Shown: positions 56,821-62,841, counted from the stretch's first letter. The stretch: 64,000 bases of DNA from Progne subis subis (GCA_022316685.1 JAKJHU010000030.1:19428893-19492892), one strand, 5' to 3'. A program made the numbers and translations. The notes: a model not told the origin generated them from the letters alone.

Positions 56821-59800
56821 AAAAAAAAAAAAAACACAAAAAAAAAAAACACCACAAACCACAACGCTACAAAAACCCTGAAGTGGAACATGTGCTTTAG
56901 GAAAGGATTAAAAGGGAGACAAAAAGTATGTTTTAATGGAAAAGAGCTTCAACATTGACCACAGGGCTCAAACGGCCTTTCTATGGCATGTGTCCATCTC
57001 GTCAATATTTTGCTGCATTCCTGAAAAAAAATCCTTCACTGTTAGGATCATGGATTAGAGTGTCAAATAAATGCTTTGTTCATCTCAACTAGGAGAGCTC
57101 TGCTGTATAATAACTACCATGGGTTATAAAGGAACACCCTTGGATGATTTTAAGATGATTTATGAGCAAATGGAGTATATGCCACTTGAGGCTAAGCTGA
57201 GTTTCTCCAGGCAGTAAAGGCCTTTGCTTGCTCATGAACAGGTTTGTTTAGACAAACTGTCTCACTCTGCACCTCCCTTGCTAAGCAGGCAGCTCAGCAC
57301 TTTGTCAGCTGGCACCTGGCTCCAACAGACGGACAAAGTGACCTCCCCTCCGCAGCATCAGGCGTTTCAAATGCTGGCTTGTGTTTGTGCAAGAAACACA
57401 ACGCTGAGCTGTTTCTAACACGATTAAGGACCGGTCACGTCTGTTCATCAGCAAAGCTACTGCCAGCTCTGAATTCATCAGGGCTTCCAGAGTCCCATGG
57501 AACTGCATCGTTCATCTGTCCCATGATTCTGTTGGAGTCATTAACTGAAGGAACTGATCTCAACGTTTGTACTTGGATGTACAACATTTCACAGGCATAG
57601 CTACACGGCCTTAATTGACATGTTTTTAAACTACTCTTCATTCAAATTACTAATTTTTAACCTCTAAAAAGTGGTATTTCATCGCAGCAGGAGAGCAGCT
57701 TGGAAAAAAGAAAGTGAACTAGCCACTTAAAATTAACATAGGCAGTTTCTCCTGCAGAGAATGACATCCTACTTGCAGGAAGAATTAATTTAAATTAGAA
57801 TCCAGCTGATGGCAAAACCATTTTAAACTAAGGCCAAAAGTGACATCTTTAAGATATATGTAGGCGCCTACTTAAATAGGATTGAATTGTTCATTCCAGA
57901 GAAGGGGCTGTAATCTGTCTTCCACCCAAATGCCATTCCCCAGCCATTTAATGTCCTCTCTTGTATCTTGCCAGCCAGATCCTAAATTTTGTTTAACCAA
58001 ATAGAAACAGAAATAGGTGTACACACAGCTTGGTTTACAAAACAGCAACTTGCTTAGCCAAATAAGACCTCTATGAGAAAATACGTTTTCTAAGCATGGA
58101 CGTGGGGAAATTGGAAATACAGATGACATTTTTTAATCCTGTGCTGTATTGGCTTTGTGTCGCCATTGTTTTGGTAGTAAGGGGACTACAGTTCGGCTTC
58201 TCTGTTGGAAATTTGGGTTTATTCCTCATTATCCTGCTCTGATTTGATTGGTAATAAATTATTCCCCCAGGTTGCATCTGTTTTTCCTGTTATGGTAACT
58301 GGTGAGTGATCTCTGCCCCCAAGCCTTTTGTTATATTTTATCTTTCTAGTCCAGCTAAGGAGCTGCTTTCTGTGCACCCTGGAGTCCAGGCAGGAAAAAA
58401 GTTGTTGTTTTTTTTCCTGTTTTAGTGAACGGGCCCACAAGATGAAGGCAATCATTATGCTTTGAAGGATGAAATTAGATGCATAGAGGATGTCAATAAC
58501 CAGTAAGGCCTGGTGATTCTGGAAAGAGCAGGAGAACTATCAATGAGTCACTGATCTCAGAGATCAATGCAAATCACTAATTACAGAAACAAGGAACAGC
58601 AGAACACTGCATCTACCATTTACTCCTCTGACCAATACATGTGCAGTTTCAATGAAGTTTCAACTAGAGTTTTCTAGTGATTTCTTTATTTTAAATATCT
58701 GTTATGATAGAGATTTAACACTTTTCTTGTTGACCTATAAAAGACAGTTGTCACTAGTGGACACAAATAGGAAAAGAATACTCACACAATCTGATTCCAA
58801 GAAGAAGGCTGGAGAAAAAACTTTACTGTTTACCAAGACCTCGCTTATATAGATCCTGAACAATGACCAGTGATTGGAGAACAAGGTTACTACCTCTCCA
58901 TCCCACTGGCCAGACTAGAAGTCAATCAGATGACTCTCATCAGAGAGGAATGTAAAAACAACCACTTGTTTATGGTATGAATGTGAGAACTCAGCTACAG
59001 AACTGGAAACATCTCACAAAACTCACAGAATGTAGCAACAGACAGTAAAATATTTTATTACTTAGAAACCTCTATGAATATTTGAGCTGCAGCTCAAAAT
59101 ATATATTAAATTTCTCTGAATAGAGAGTATCATACAGAATGACTATATATATATCTTTTCAATATTTTCATGCTTAGCATATTTTAGCAATAGCCAAAAC
59201 ATTATTTTGGTCACAAAGATAAAACACTGCATCATATGAGCTGATTTAAAAAAACTTAATTCCATTGCAGCCACACACAGTGCAAAGTGAAAGCATTTGA
59301 TTATTAACCAGGTGTCCATAGAGTGCTAAGCTTTGCAAGAAATTAGAAACATGAGAAAGTGGTATAAACTTTAAAACTATAGAAACATCTCAGAAGCACT
59401 AAAGATAAAAGTAATTTTACATTGGAAAATACGTGGATAAAAGGAAAAAAACCCCAACTTCTATGTACTAGGTAAAAAGTCAAAGACTAAGTGAGAAGAA
59501 CCTGCAGCCAAAGCTCCTTGTGAATTTTAGCCATCTATTTTGAACTGTCTCTGACATGCAGAAGCAGGTTTTATATTTCTGGAAGATCCAAAGACCTTCA
59601 ATGAAATCTTCTATCCAGCTCTAAGAAAATTTGCAACAGTGGATTCAAGTAAAAAATTACTGATAAAATAATGAATTATAAATTGACTCATAGAGTACTA
59701 GAAAGATCTGTCTGTAATTCTAAATACCTTCCTGAAAATGTAAATTTAATAGTAAGCACAAGACAGAAAAATCAACCATAACATAAAGGAAACATTAAGA

Positions 59801-62800
59801 AAAGAGCAGAACAGCAAAAAACCACCTCATGTGATGGTATGAACCAGGAGGGCTCTGCAGAGGGATATGGACAGGTTGGATCAATGGACCAAGGCCAATT
59901 GTGTGAGGTTCAATAAGGCGAAGTGCCAGGTCCTGCCCTTGGGTCACAACTGCTCCATGCTGTTCTCCAGGTTGGGAGCAGAAGGGCTGGAAAACTGCCT
60001 GGCAGAAAAGGACCTGGAGTTGTGGGTCAACAGTGGCTGAACGTGAGCCAGTATGTGCCCAGGTGGGCAAGAAGGCAGAGGGCACCTTGGCTTGTATCAA
60101 AATGAACGTGGCCAGCAGGGTCAGGGCAGGGACTGTCCTCCTAAACTCAGCACTGGTGAGGCCACACCTCGAATCAAGCACTCAGTTTTGGGCCCTTCAC
60201 TACAAGAAGGACATTGAGGGGCTGGAGCAGGTCCAGAGAAGGGCAGTGGATCTGGGGAAGGGTCTGGAGCACGAGTCTTGATGAGGAGCAGCTGAGAGAG
60301 CTGGGGGTGTTCAGCCTGGAGAAGAGGAGGCTCAAGAGGGATCTCATCACTTTCTACAACTGCCTGAAAGAAGAACCAGGTGGGAGTTGGCCTCTTCTTC
60401 CAGGTAGCAAGTGACAGGATGAGAGGAAACGGCTTCAAGTTGTACCAGAGGAGATTTAGGTTGGGTATTAGGAAAATTTATTCATTGAAAAGGTGATCAA
60501 CCATCAGAACAGGCTGTGCAAGGAAGTGGTGGACTCAGCATCCTTTGAAGAATTCACAAGGTCTGTGGATGCGACACTTGGGGATCTGGTTTAGCAGTGA
60601 ACATGGTCATGCTCAGTTAACAGTTGGACTCAATGACCTTGGATGTCTTTTCCAAACTTACTGATTCCATGATTATGCAAAAGGTTATGAGGAATGAGAG
60701 ACAATTATAGAGAACCTGAGGCAGAGAACTTGCCCATTCCACAGAGTTTTGAGCTACTGACTATATTCAAACTTTCTTAAGAGGAAAATAATAATGCACA
60801 TGCTACTTTATCTACATACTCAGAAATTGAAAAGTTGTCTCAAACCAGATCATATGGTAAAGCCAGAAATGAAAAGTTTTCCTGTGATGGGATAATAATC
60901 AGTAGACAGGTGAAGACTTAATTTCCCAGATGTATTCCAAGGAAGAATTATGTCTTCAGGATAAAACCAGCCATCAATACCTTCACAGTTTTCAGTCAAC
61001 ACAGAAAGCTTCCAAAAATTAGAATCCCTTATTTTGGTGACCCCAAGTAATTTGTTGCTTGACTATTTTGCTTTTACCAGGGAATAAACAAAAAATGTTT
61101 CATCTGCCCAAAACTGAGGCTGTTTTCTTTACGAAGAAGGAAAAGGATGAGCAATTTAGTTTGGAAAATTTGCCAGTGTGTTTTGTAGAGAAACCAATGA
61201 AGATAAGATTTAGGAGCTCTAATGAGCTAGCAGGTCAAGAACGGGTAATTTGAGTTTATACTTTGACCTGAGAGTTTAATTTAAAAGGACATTAGAAAGG
61301 GTGGCATTTCAAAAATAATGCAAATATAAACAATGGAGCTAGCACATACAAACAGCAGAGGGCATGAACACTGGGGATGTTAGAGGTGAGGCAGCTGGAG
61401 TAACTGTCATTTTGCGTAGTTGAAAAATGTACCACTGACAACAATAAAATATAACCAGGTACTTTACCAAAGCAAGAGTTTCTCCGCTCTATCAACATAT
61501 TCTAAGCTTATTTTAATTAAGCTTTGCCACAGATGTTAAACTCTACATAACAATGAAAATAAAATAGTTGTGTATAATCATGACAGACTGGAAAGAGTAA
61601 CAGAAAACTTGAAAGAAAATCAATGGCAAATCCTGTCTACAAGCAGAATCTACAATATCATACTGAGCAACTGTAGCAAAAGCAAAACCTGAATTTTACC
61701 ATCAACACAAAAGGTCAAGGTAATTGTTGAATTGCCTGAATTTTACCATCAACAAAAGGTTAACCTCACATAAGGTTAAGGTAATTTGAACTAAGTCATT
61801 GCTTTGTGTGTATGTGACATTCACTTTAGGTAAAAGTTAAATAGGTAGGTAGAGATGATTACTGTACATCCCTTCAACTACTCTATTCTGAATGAATATT
61901 CACTATTGTCTTTTTGAACTAATTTGGGTGCAATGCCCCAGGCCAATGAGTGCTTAAGAAACCGTTTGGACAATGCCCTTAACAGCAGCTTTAACTGCTG
62001 GTCAGGCAGTTGTACGAGATGGTCATTGTAGGCTCCTTACAACTGAAAATAACTTCATTCTGCTCTGTTCTACACTAAAAATTTGAGAGATTGAATATAT
62101 TCAAATCAATCCTAAAGCTAAATTGAAGCACTGGACTCTCCTATGTCAAAGATGATCATTCACATAAAGCTTTGTTTGAGTTTGACATTATTTTTATACA
62201 GTAAAAAAAAGCCATCCAGAAAAACAAACTCTATCAAAAGAAGAGAACAGAATTTGGATTTCCCAAGTCACAGAACTGAAACACCTGTACAGGACCTTCC
62301 CCACCTACGTGTGACACTCACCTGCATGGCCAATACCACTTCTCACTGAAAAACTGCAATCCAGGGAGTTGTAAGACAATCATTACTGTAATAAACATTT
62401 TGATCACTTTGAAAGAAGTTTAAATACTTTGTCTAAGTTCAGTTTTGCTTTTTTGTGTTACAAGGAACAGACAGCTCCACTCCATTTAAAGCCAGCACTG
62501 GGGATTCCGAGCCAGGTCTCATGGTGGGAACACACTGTCCCACAGCCTGCTTCAGATATTTGTGCTGGGTGTTTTCTTACCTCCATCTCCTTCTTCTTCT
62601 CCTTCATTTAGAACAATAATGCAGATGTGTTTAGTCAGCTGACGTGTGTTGGAGAATTTCCTATTGCATTTCCTGCATTCCAGGCTGCCTGTTGAAACTC
62701 CAGATGGTTCTGGGCCTTCTTCTGTCCCAGCTGGAGTCTCTTTGCTTGGAACAGGGTTATTTTCTGCCATATCTTCATCCACACAAAACTTCTTAGTGGA

Positions 62801-62841
62801 CCCTTTTGGTCTGCCCCTTTTCCTCTTCGCTACAAGAAGCT
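1971..62841 (-). CDS. ZFAT: ZFAT zinc finger and AT-hook protein, 14 coding exons, 5' partial
   Basis: Coding parts, in transcript order: 62841-62581, 51148-50975, 46233-46083, 45057-43598, 42416-42184, 35847-35760, 32019-31870, 29968-29795, 26659-26571, 24141-24003, 18118-18000, 16609-16483, 14398-14268, 2210-1971. Every boundary is GT-AG and the phases chain into 1178 residues with no stop. The frame holds an AT-hook (core RGRP), a degenerate finger, seventeen C2H2 fingers and a finger-free C-terminus ending VQEL. Order and sequence match vertebrate ZFAT as I remember it (human about 1243 residues, 19 fingers including degenerate ones). The visible length therefore equals the human length after its first two coding exons, which lie beyond the right edge. 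Known role of the family: a nuclear DNA-binding transcriptional regulator in haematopoietic and endothelial cells. Sequence here shows the fold, not the targets. Below, residue numbers count from the first visible residue. Confidence 0.97.
3098..3205 (+). repeat. CR1 LINE 3' end fragment
   Basis: A degraded match to the CR1 3' end, with 'GAGATGATCTTTAAGCTCC' followed by a decayed ATTCTATG-like terminus. The orientation is plus. Edges are approximate. Confidence 0.7.
4131..4450 (-). repeat. CR1 LINE 3' fragment
   Basis: The reverse complement of the CR1 3' region. It starts with the ATTCTATGA-type terminus (plus strand TCATAGACTCATAGAATGG) and runs through the typical 'CCAACCCCTCTGC', 'CATCCAGCCTGGCCT' and 'ACAACCTCTCTGGGCAA' blocks. 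It is 5'-truncated, as most CR1 copies are. A 26-base A run at 4502-4527 lies just outside and is probably unrelated. Confidence 0.93.
6738..7390 (-). mobile_element. Solo LTR of an endogenous retrovirus, 6-bp target duplication
   Basis: This 653-bp element starts TG and ends CA and is flanked on both sides by CTGGAT (6732-6737 and 7391-7396), a perfect 6-bp target-site duplication. On the minus strand it runs TGTGGTGATG to CAGACACA. A TATA-like GCTTATAG is at 7007-7014 and AATAAA at 6918-6923, spaced as U3, R and U5 should be. No internal retroviral genes adjoin it, so it is a solo LTR. A 6-bp duplication suggests a class II (ERVK-like) element; that class is an inference. It lies in the last ZFAT intron on the same strand as the gene. 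Confidence 0.88.
9385..9420. repeat. C-rich low-complexity tract
   Basis: Three runs of 6, 8 and 9 C separated by A or ACCT. On the ZFAT sense strand this is G-rich and could form a G-quadruplex in the pre-mRNA. Confidence 0.8.
11101..11205. repeat. A-rich CAAA-like simple repeat
   Basis: A low-complexity stretch of A with scattered C and CC, partly as CAAAA units. Open frames of Phe/Leu across it are an effect of composition. Confidence 0.85.
11865..11890. repeat. (AAC)n microsatellite
   Basis: A short perfect AAC/ACA trinucleotide array of about eight units. Confidence 0.85.
13985..14130. repeat. TA/CA-rich imperfect simple repeat
   Basis: A stretch dominated by TATA, ACACATA and ATGCA words, alternating purine-pyrimidine, lying about 140 bases downstream of ZFAT exon 13 in the transcript. 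Confidence 0.6.
14268..14398 (-). CDS. ZFAT: ZFAT visible exon 13: C-terminal conserved region, part 2
   Basis: This exon is 131 nt, phase 1 to 0. It encodes [18 protein letters not shown] followed by a hydrophobic Val/Ala/Thr-rich run ending in TVTVVKQ. The segment is strongly conserved, probably for protein contacts, though no function can be read from it. The acceptor is TCTGATAAG and the donor GTAAGA. A 12-kb intron follows. Confidence 0.95.
14399..16482 (-). other. ZFAT intron between exons 12 and 13
   Basis: A 2.1-kb intron. The only distinctive structure is a T-run directly followed by an A-run at about 15404-15435. No repeat family or gene is recognised. Confidence 0.8.
16483..16609 (-). 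CDS. ZFAT: ZFAT visible exon 12: C-terminal conserved region, part 1
   Basis: This exon is 127 nt, phase 0 to 1. It encodes residues 1014-1056, including [19 protein letters not shown] and the helix-like [13 protein letters not shown], which match mammalian ZFAT closely. No known domain is recognised. The acceptor is GTTTCCAAG, with a modest pyrimidine tract, and the donor GTAAGT. The acceptor was chosen because it joins in frame to KWE of the previous exon. Confidence 0.93.
16610..17999 (-). other. ZFAT intron between exons 11 and 12
   Basis: A 1.4-kb intron with nothing recognised. A 95-codon open frame at 16908-17195 on the plus strand has no domain and looks like chance. Confidence 0.8.
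18000..18118 (-). CDS. ZFAT: ZFAT visible exon 11: last C2H2 finger
   Basis: This exon is 119 nt, phase 1 to 0. It encodes the final finger, [24 protein letters not shown], then [14 protein letters not shown]. The acceptor is TTCCTTGTAG and the donor GTAAAG. Beyond this point the protein has no fingers. A 5.9-kb intron with two CR1 insertions precedes it. Confidence 0.95.
18856..18895. repeat. 20-bp perfect tandem duplication
   Basis: The unit CTGCAGGAACTGGGCTACCT occurs twice with no spacer or mismatch, suggesting a recent slip. Confidence 0.95.
20776..21000 (-). repeat. CR1 LINE 3' fragment
   Basis: The reverse complement of a CR1 3' end, with 'TTGGGTTGGAAGGGATGTTA', 'GGCAGGGACACCTTCCACTA' and 'CATCCAACCTGGCCTTGAA' blocks, ending near 'AAAGAATTTCTTCCTAACA'. 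Confidence 0.93.
21593..22330 (-). repeat. CR1 LINE, longer 3' part of another subfamily
   Basis: About 740 bp in reverse orientation. The right part resembles the end of the CR1 reverse-transcriptase reading frame, around 'CCCAGGATGGGATTTGCCCT'. The left part matches CR1 3' sequence ('CTAGTCCAACTGCCTGACC', 'GGAAGCCTGTTCCACTGTTT'). It differs from the 20776 copy, so it is a separate subfamily. Several frames are broken and it is not functional. Confidence 0.85.
24003..24141 (-). CDS. ZFAT: ZFAT visible exon 10: single C2H2 finger and acidic tail
   Basis: This exon is 139 nt, phase 0 to 1. It encodes the finger [24 protein letters not shown], followed by a short acidic/Ala segment ([20 protein letters not shown]). 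The acceptor is TTGCTCCCAG and the donor GTACAT. Exons 9 and 10 together total 228 nt and could be skipped as a pair in frame. Confidence 0.95.
24142..26570 (-). other. ZFAT intron between exons 9 and 10
   Basis: A 2.4-kb intron. Nothing beyond short A runs (for example 25585-25606) is recognised. Confidence 0.8.
26571..26659 (-). CDS. ZFAT: ZFAT visible exon 9: single C2H2 finger
   Basis: This exon is 89 nt, phase 1 to 0. It encodes one finger, [23 protein letters not shown], then VSFK, which continues as PF in the next exon to form the linker. The acceptor is CCATTTCAG and the donor GTACGA, a less common donor at +4. Confidence 0.95.
26660..29794 (-). other. ZFAT intron between exons 8 and 9
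   Basis: A 3.1-kb intron holding a short CR1 fragment at 28138-28240 and a T run near 28650-28666. No other feature is recognised. Confidence 0.82.
28138..28240 (-). repeat. CR1 LINE 3' terminal fragment
   Basis: About 100 bp in reverse orientation with 'CATGGAATGGTTGGGATTGG' and 'CCTCAAAGGTCATCTTGTTC', the usual CR1 3' end. Confidence 0.9.
29795..29968 (-). CDS. ZFAT: ZFAT visible exon 8: two C2H2 fingers
   Basis: This exon is 174 nt, phase 1 to 1. It encodes [23 protein letters not shown] and [23 protein letters not shown], joined by a TEKT linker and both complete. The acceptor is CATGTTTAG and the donor GTAGGT. Sequence identity with mammalian ZFAT appears near total here, the strongest in the gene. 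An in-frame skip would remove two fingers cleanly. Confidence 0.97.
29969..31869 (-). other. ZFAT intron between exons 7 and 8
   Basis: A 1.9-kb intron with a TTTG-rich tract at 31683-31800 close to the exon 7 donor. The rest is unremarkable. Confidence 0.82.
31683..31800. repeat. TTTG-rich simple repeat
   Basis: About 118 bp of T and G with runs of TTTG/GTTT, ending in six or seven near-perfect units. On the ZFAT sense strand it is CAAA-rich and starts about 70 bases after the exon 7 donor. Open frames over it on both strands are low-complexity artefacts. Confidence 0.92.
31870..32019 (-). CDS. ZFAT: ZFAT visible exon 7: VQLKG linker and one finger
   Basis: This exon is 150 nt, phase 1 to 1. 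It encodes a conserved non-finger segment ([19 protein letters not shown], about residues 790-808) followed by one finger, [24 protein letters not shown], with a 13-residue Cys-His gap. The acceptor is TTTCTCTCAG and the donor GTAAAA. It can be skipped in frame, which would remove exactly one finger and the linker. A TTTG-rich tract begins about 70 bases downstream of its donor in the transcript. Confidence 0.96.
32515..32860 (-). repeat. Old, diverged CR1 LINE fragment
   Basis: Recognisable blocks include 'CTTGGGGTCTGTTCTGAACA', 'AACCAAGGATGCAGATTCTA' and 'CATTCCAGTGTTTAACCATC'. They correspond to the reverse strand of the CR1 3' region but with many substitutions, so it is an older copy than those at 4131 or 20776. 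Confidence 0.75.
35240..35390. other. Unassigned GC-rich patch
   Basis: About 150 bp rich in CCAGC and CTGG words, in clear contrast to the AT-rich surroundings. Open frames on both strands cross it but show no domain. It may be a decayed retroelement segment. Confidence 0.35.
35760..35847 (-). CDS. ZFAT: ZFAT visible exon 6: single C2H2 finger
   Basis: This exon is 88 nt, phase 0 to 1, and encodes one finger, [24 protein letters not shown], with both Cys and both His present. The acceptor is CACTTAAG, which has a weak pyrimidine tract, and the donor is GTAAGA. A 6.3-kb intron precedes it. Because its phases differ, skipping this exon alone would shift the frame. Confidence 0.95.
35848..42183 (-). 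other. ZFAT intron between exons 5 and 6
   Basis: A 6.3-kb intron. I see a perfect 10-bp-arm hairpin at 37302-37325, A runs at 37489-37504 and 37991-38003, and a moderately GC-rich patch near 38340-38660. No repeat family is confidently recognised. Open frames at 36989-37354, 38311-38676 and 41170-41556 look like chance. Confidence 0.75.
37302..37325. repeat. Perfect inverted repeat, 10-bp arms
   Basis: CCACTGCCAT, then TAAT, then ATGGCAGTGG. The arms are exact reverse complements. Confidence 0.9.
42184..42416 (-). CDS. ZFAT: ZFAT visible exon 5: finger 8 (second half), 9 and 10
   Basis: This exon is 233 nt and completes the finger begun in exon 4 ([16 protein letters not shown]). It adds YYCSQC...HVIQKH and a finger with an unusual four-residue Cys-Cys gap (CPTEHC...HLKVH). 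It leaves in phase 0 after GAT CTG. The acceptor is TTTTCAG and the donor GTGAGT. The finger with the C-x4-C spacing is a family feature rather than damage, because human ZFAT has the same spacing as I remember it. Confidence 0.96.
42417..43597 (-). other. ZFAT intron between exons 4 and 5
   Basis: A 1.2-kb intron splitting finger 8. Nothing is recognised inside. Confidence 0.85.
43598..45057 (-). CDS. ZFAT: ZFAT visible exon 4: seven C2H2 fingers plus long spacer
   Basis: This is the largest exon, 1460 nt and residues 196-683. Seven C2H2 fingers lie at about 205-415, with the first pair ligands at Cys207/Cys210 and His223/His227. The early fingers are joined by TNEKPYK and TGEKF linkers, typical of tandem DNA-binding fingers. 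A 28-residue non-finger insert (about 312-339) separates the fourth and fifth fingers. Residues 416-676 form an acidic spacer rich in Ser, Gln, Glu and Thr with no recognisable fold; it appears far less conserved against mammals than the fingers. The exon ends inside the next finger (Cys679, Cys682), so that finger is split by the intron. The acceptor is TTTTTTTAG and the donor GTAAGG. Confidence 0.97.
45058..46082 (-). other. ZFAT intron between exons 3 and 4
   Basis: A 1.0-kb intron, of which 741 bp is an antisense LTR. Only 95 bases separate the LTR from the exon 3 donor side and 189 from the exon 4 acceptor side. Without the insertion and its duplication the intron would be about 280 bp. 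Confidence 0.9.
45247..45987 (+). mobile_element. Solo LTR of an ERVL-like endogenous retrovirus, 5-bp target duplication
   Basis: This 741-bp element begins TGTTGG and ends CTAGACA and is flanked by AGGTC on both sides (45242-45246 and 45988-45992). Its 3' part, with 'CTGTTATTCCTTTCCCCATA' and 'AAATTATAATAACACGGAG', matches the 3' end of common songbird LTRs as I remember them, giving plus orientation. A TTA/TTG trinucleotide array lies at about 45757-45810 inside it. There are no internal genes. A 5-bp duplication fits ERVL-type elements. It is antisense to ZFAT. Confidence 0.88.
46083..46233 (-). CDS. ZFAT: ZFAT visible exon 3: linker before first finger array
   Basis: This exon is 151 nt, entering in phase 1 and leaving after two bases of an Arg codon. 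The acceptor is CCTTTAG and the donor GTAATT. It encodes residues 146-196, ending with the strongly conserved [14 protein letters not shown] segment just before the first finger array. The donor lies only 95 bases from the end of an antisense LTR at 45247-45987 that fills most of the following intron, so intron 3 is largely retroviral sequence. Confidence 0.95.
46725..46905 (+). repeat. CR1 LINE 3' end fragment
   Basis: Plus-orientation CR1 3' end: 'TTTGGAACAGGCTTCCCAGG', 'AGTGTTTGGACAATGCCCTC', 'CTGGGCCAGGAGCTGGACTC', then 'AACTCAGGATATTCTGATTC' and TATG at the terminus. Confidence 0.92.
47547..47598. repeat. 26-bp imperfect tandem duplication
   Basis: The two adjacent units differ at two positions (CATC/CACC and GTA/GTG). 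Each begins TTCAGTACAAAGACA. Confidence 0.9.
50975..51148 (-). CDS. ZFAT: ZFAT visible exon 2: charged basic linker
   Basis: This exon is 174 nt, phase 1 to 1, with acceptor TCTTTAG and donor GTAACC. It encodes residues 88-146: an acidic NDSDVDLD start, then a Lys/Arg-rich stretch ([14 protein letters not shown]) that could serve as a nuclear localisation signal. It ends with a conserved hydrophobic strip, [16 protein letters not shown], which closely matches mammalian ZFAT as I remember it. There are no fingers. An 11.4-kb intron separates it from visible exon 1. Skipping it would keep the frame. Confidence 0.95.
52689..54128 (-). mobile_element. Long solo LTR of an endogenous retrovirus, 5-bp target duplication
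   Basis: This 1440-bp element is flanked by CTCAG at 52684-52688 and 54129-54133. On the minus strand it starts TATCATGGGTTGGCAC and ends CCATTACA. The first two bases are TA where TG is expected, consistent with one later substitution. AATAAA lies on the minus strand at 52832-52837, near the 3' end, as in an LTR. A GC-rich segment at about 53740-53890 stands out. There are no internal genes. The start resembles the TGTCATGG-type ends of avian LTRs I remember. The class is uncertain. Confidence 0.72.
54597..54690 (+). repeat. CR1 LINE 3' end fragment
   Basis: A short plus-orientation CR1 terminus with 'GTTGGACTCTGTCTTATAGG' and 'TTTTCCAACCTTGGTGATTC' before the ATTCTATGA end. Confidence 0.88.
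54827..54940 (-). repeat. CR1 LINE 3' end fragment, different subfamily
   Basis: The reverse complement of a CR1 terminus: 'ACACAGAATCAACTGAGTTT', 'AAGGATCATGGAGTCCAACT', then a 'CCCCAAGAGCCACACCATG' block seen in other CR1 subfamilies. Confidence 0.8.
56193..56440 (+). mobile_element. Possible short solo LTR with 4-bp target duplication
   Basis: This 248-bp segment starts TG and ends CA between TCTC copies at 56189-56192 and 56441-56444. It holds a TATA-like TATAAAAAG at 56308-56316 and AATAAA at 56322-56327, followed by a GC-richer tail with 'GTCTCGGTGACACCCA'. This resembles a gamma-type LTR. The duplication is short and sits in T/C-rich DNA, so it may be coincidence, and the TATA and AATAAA are oddly close. 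Confidence 0.45.
56750..56870. repeat. Long A-rich low-complexity tract
   Basis: About 120 bp of A with sparse C, including an unbroken run of 45 A at 56775-56819. Poly-Phe frames on the minus strand are artefacts. Its true length may be uncertain because such runs assemble poorly. Confidence 0.9.
57060..57800. other. Possible conserved non-coding block
   Basis: This region lacks recognisable repeats, is richer in CpG and mixed-complexity sequence than its surroundings, and sits between clear insertions in a long intron of a regulatory gene. Two long open frames (57244-57600 plus, 57305-57641 minus) have no domain. Conservation cannot be seen from one sequence, so this is a suggestion only. 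Confidence 0.3.
58138..58392 (+). mobile_element. 3' fragment of an avian ERV LTR
   Basis: It contains AATAAA at 58253-58258, followed by 'GGTAACTGGTGAGTGATCTC', 'AAGCCTTTTGTTATATTTTA' and 'CTAGTCCAGCTAAGGAGCTG', a run I recognise from the 3' half of abundant bird ERVL-type LTRs. The 5' part and a clear CA end are missing and no target duplication was found, so it is a truncated, older copy. Confidence 0.65.
59830..60680 (+). repeat. Large CR1 LINE 3' part with reverse-transcriptase remnant
   Basis: About 850 bp in plus orientation. The left part decays from the end of the CR1 reverse-transcriptase frame ('GTTCAATAAGGCGAAGTGCC', 'CTGGTGAGGCCACACCTCGA'). It is followed by 'GTGTTCAGCCTGGAGAAGAG', 'CAACTGCCTGAAAGAAG' and a terminus 'TTGGACTCAATGACCTTGGA' leading to ATTCCATGATT. 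The frame is broken by stops. This is the longest CR1 copy in the window. Confidence 0.95.
61688..61786. repeat. Local duplication of a CCTGAATTTTACC motif
   Basis: A 28-bp unit at 61688-61715 recurs as 26 bp at 61735-61760 (two bases missing). The following AAGGTCAAGGTAATT recurs as AAGGTTAAGGTAATT. Confidence 0.85.
61925..62080 (+). repeat. CR1 LINE 3' end fragment
   Basis: A plus-orientation CR1 terminus with 'CCGTTTGGACAATGCCCTTA', 'TGTACGAGATGGTCATTGTA' and 'AGGCTCCTTACAACTGAAAA', followed by a TTCTGCTCTGTTCTAC tail. Confidence 0.85.
62581..62841 (-). CDS. ZFAT: ZFAT visible exon 1: AT-hook and degenerate finger
   Basis: This exon is 261 nt, enters in phase 1 (the first two bases complete a Glu codon) and leaves in phase 1. 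The acceptor reads TTTTCTAG and the donor GTAAGA. It encodes a basic AT-hook, KRKRGRPKG (residues 6-14), which in this family binds the minor groove of AT-rich DNA. A Glu/Pro/Ser-rich stretch follows. Then comes a finger-like segment with Cys56, Cys59 and His72 in which the final His is replaced (H-I-C), so it is degenerate. The exon ends in an acidic EGEEEGDG run. It corresponds to human coding exon 3 by recollection. Being phase 1-1, it could be skipped without breaking the frame, which would remove the AT-hook. Confidence 0.95.

Larger units (their letters stand above)
51149..62580 (-). other. ZFAT intron between exons 1 and 2
   Basis: An 11.4-kb intron, the richest in mobile DNA. In order it holds an LTR at 52689-54128, CR1 pieces at 54597-54690 and 54827-54940, A runs at 55698-55714 and 55892-55911, a short LTR candidate at 56193-56440, a long A-rich tract at 56750-56870, a possibly conserved block at 57060-57800, an LTR fragment at 58138-58392, a large CR1 at 59830-60680, a duplicated stretch at 61688-61786 and a CR1 end at 61925-62080. 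No other gene is seen. Confidence 0.82.

Noticed and set aside
59795..60438. Long open frames on both strands
   Set aside because: They fall inside the CR1 copy. The sense frame is a broken remnant and the antisense frames are shadows.
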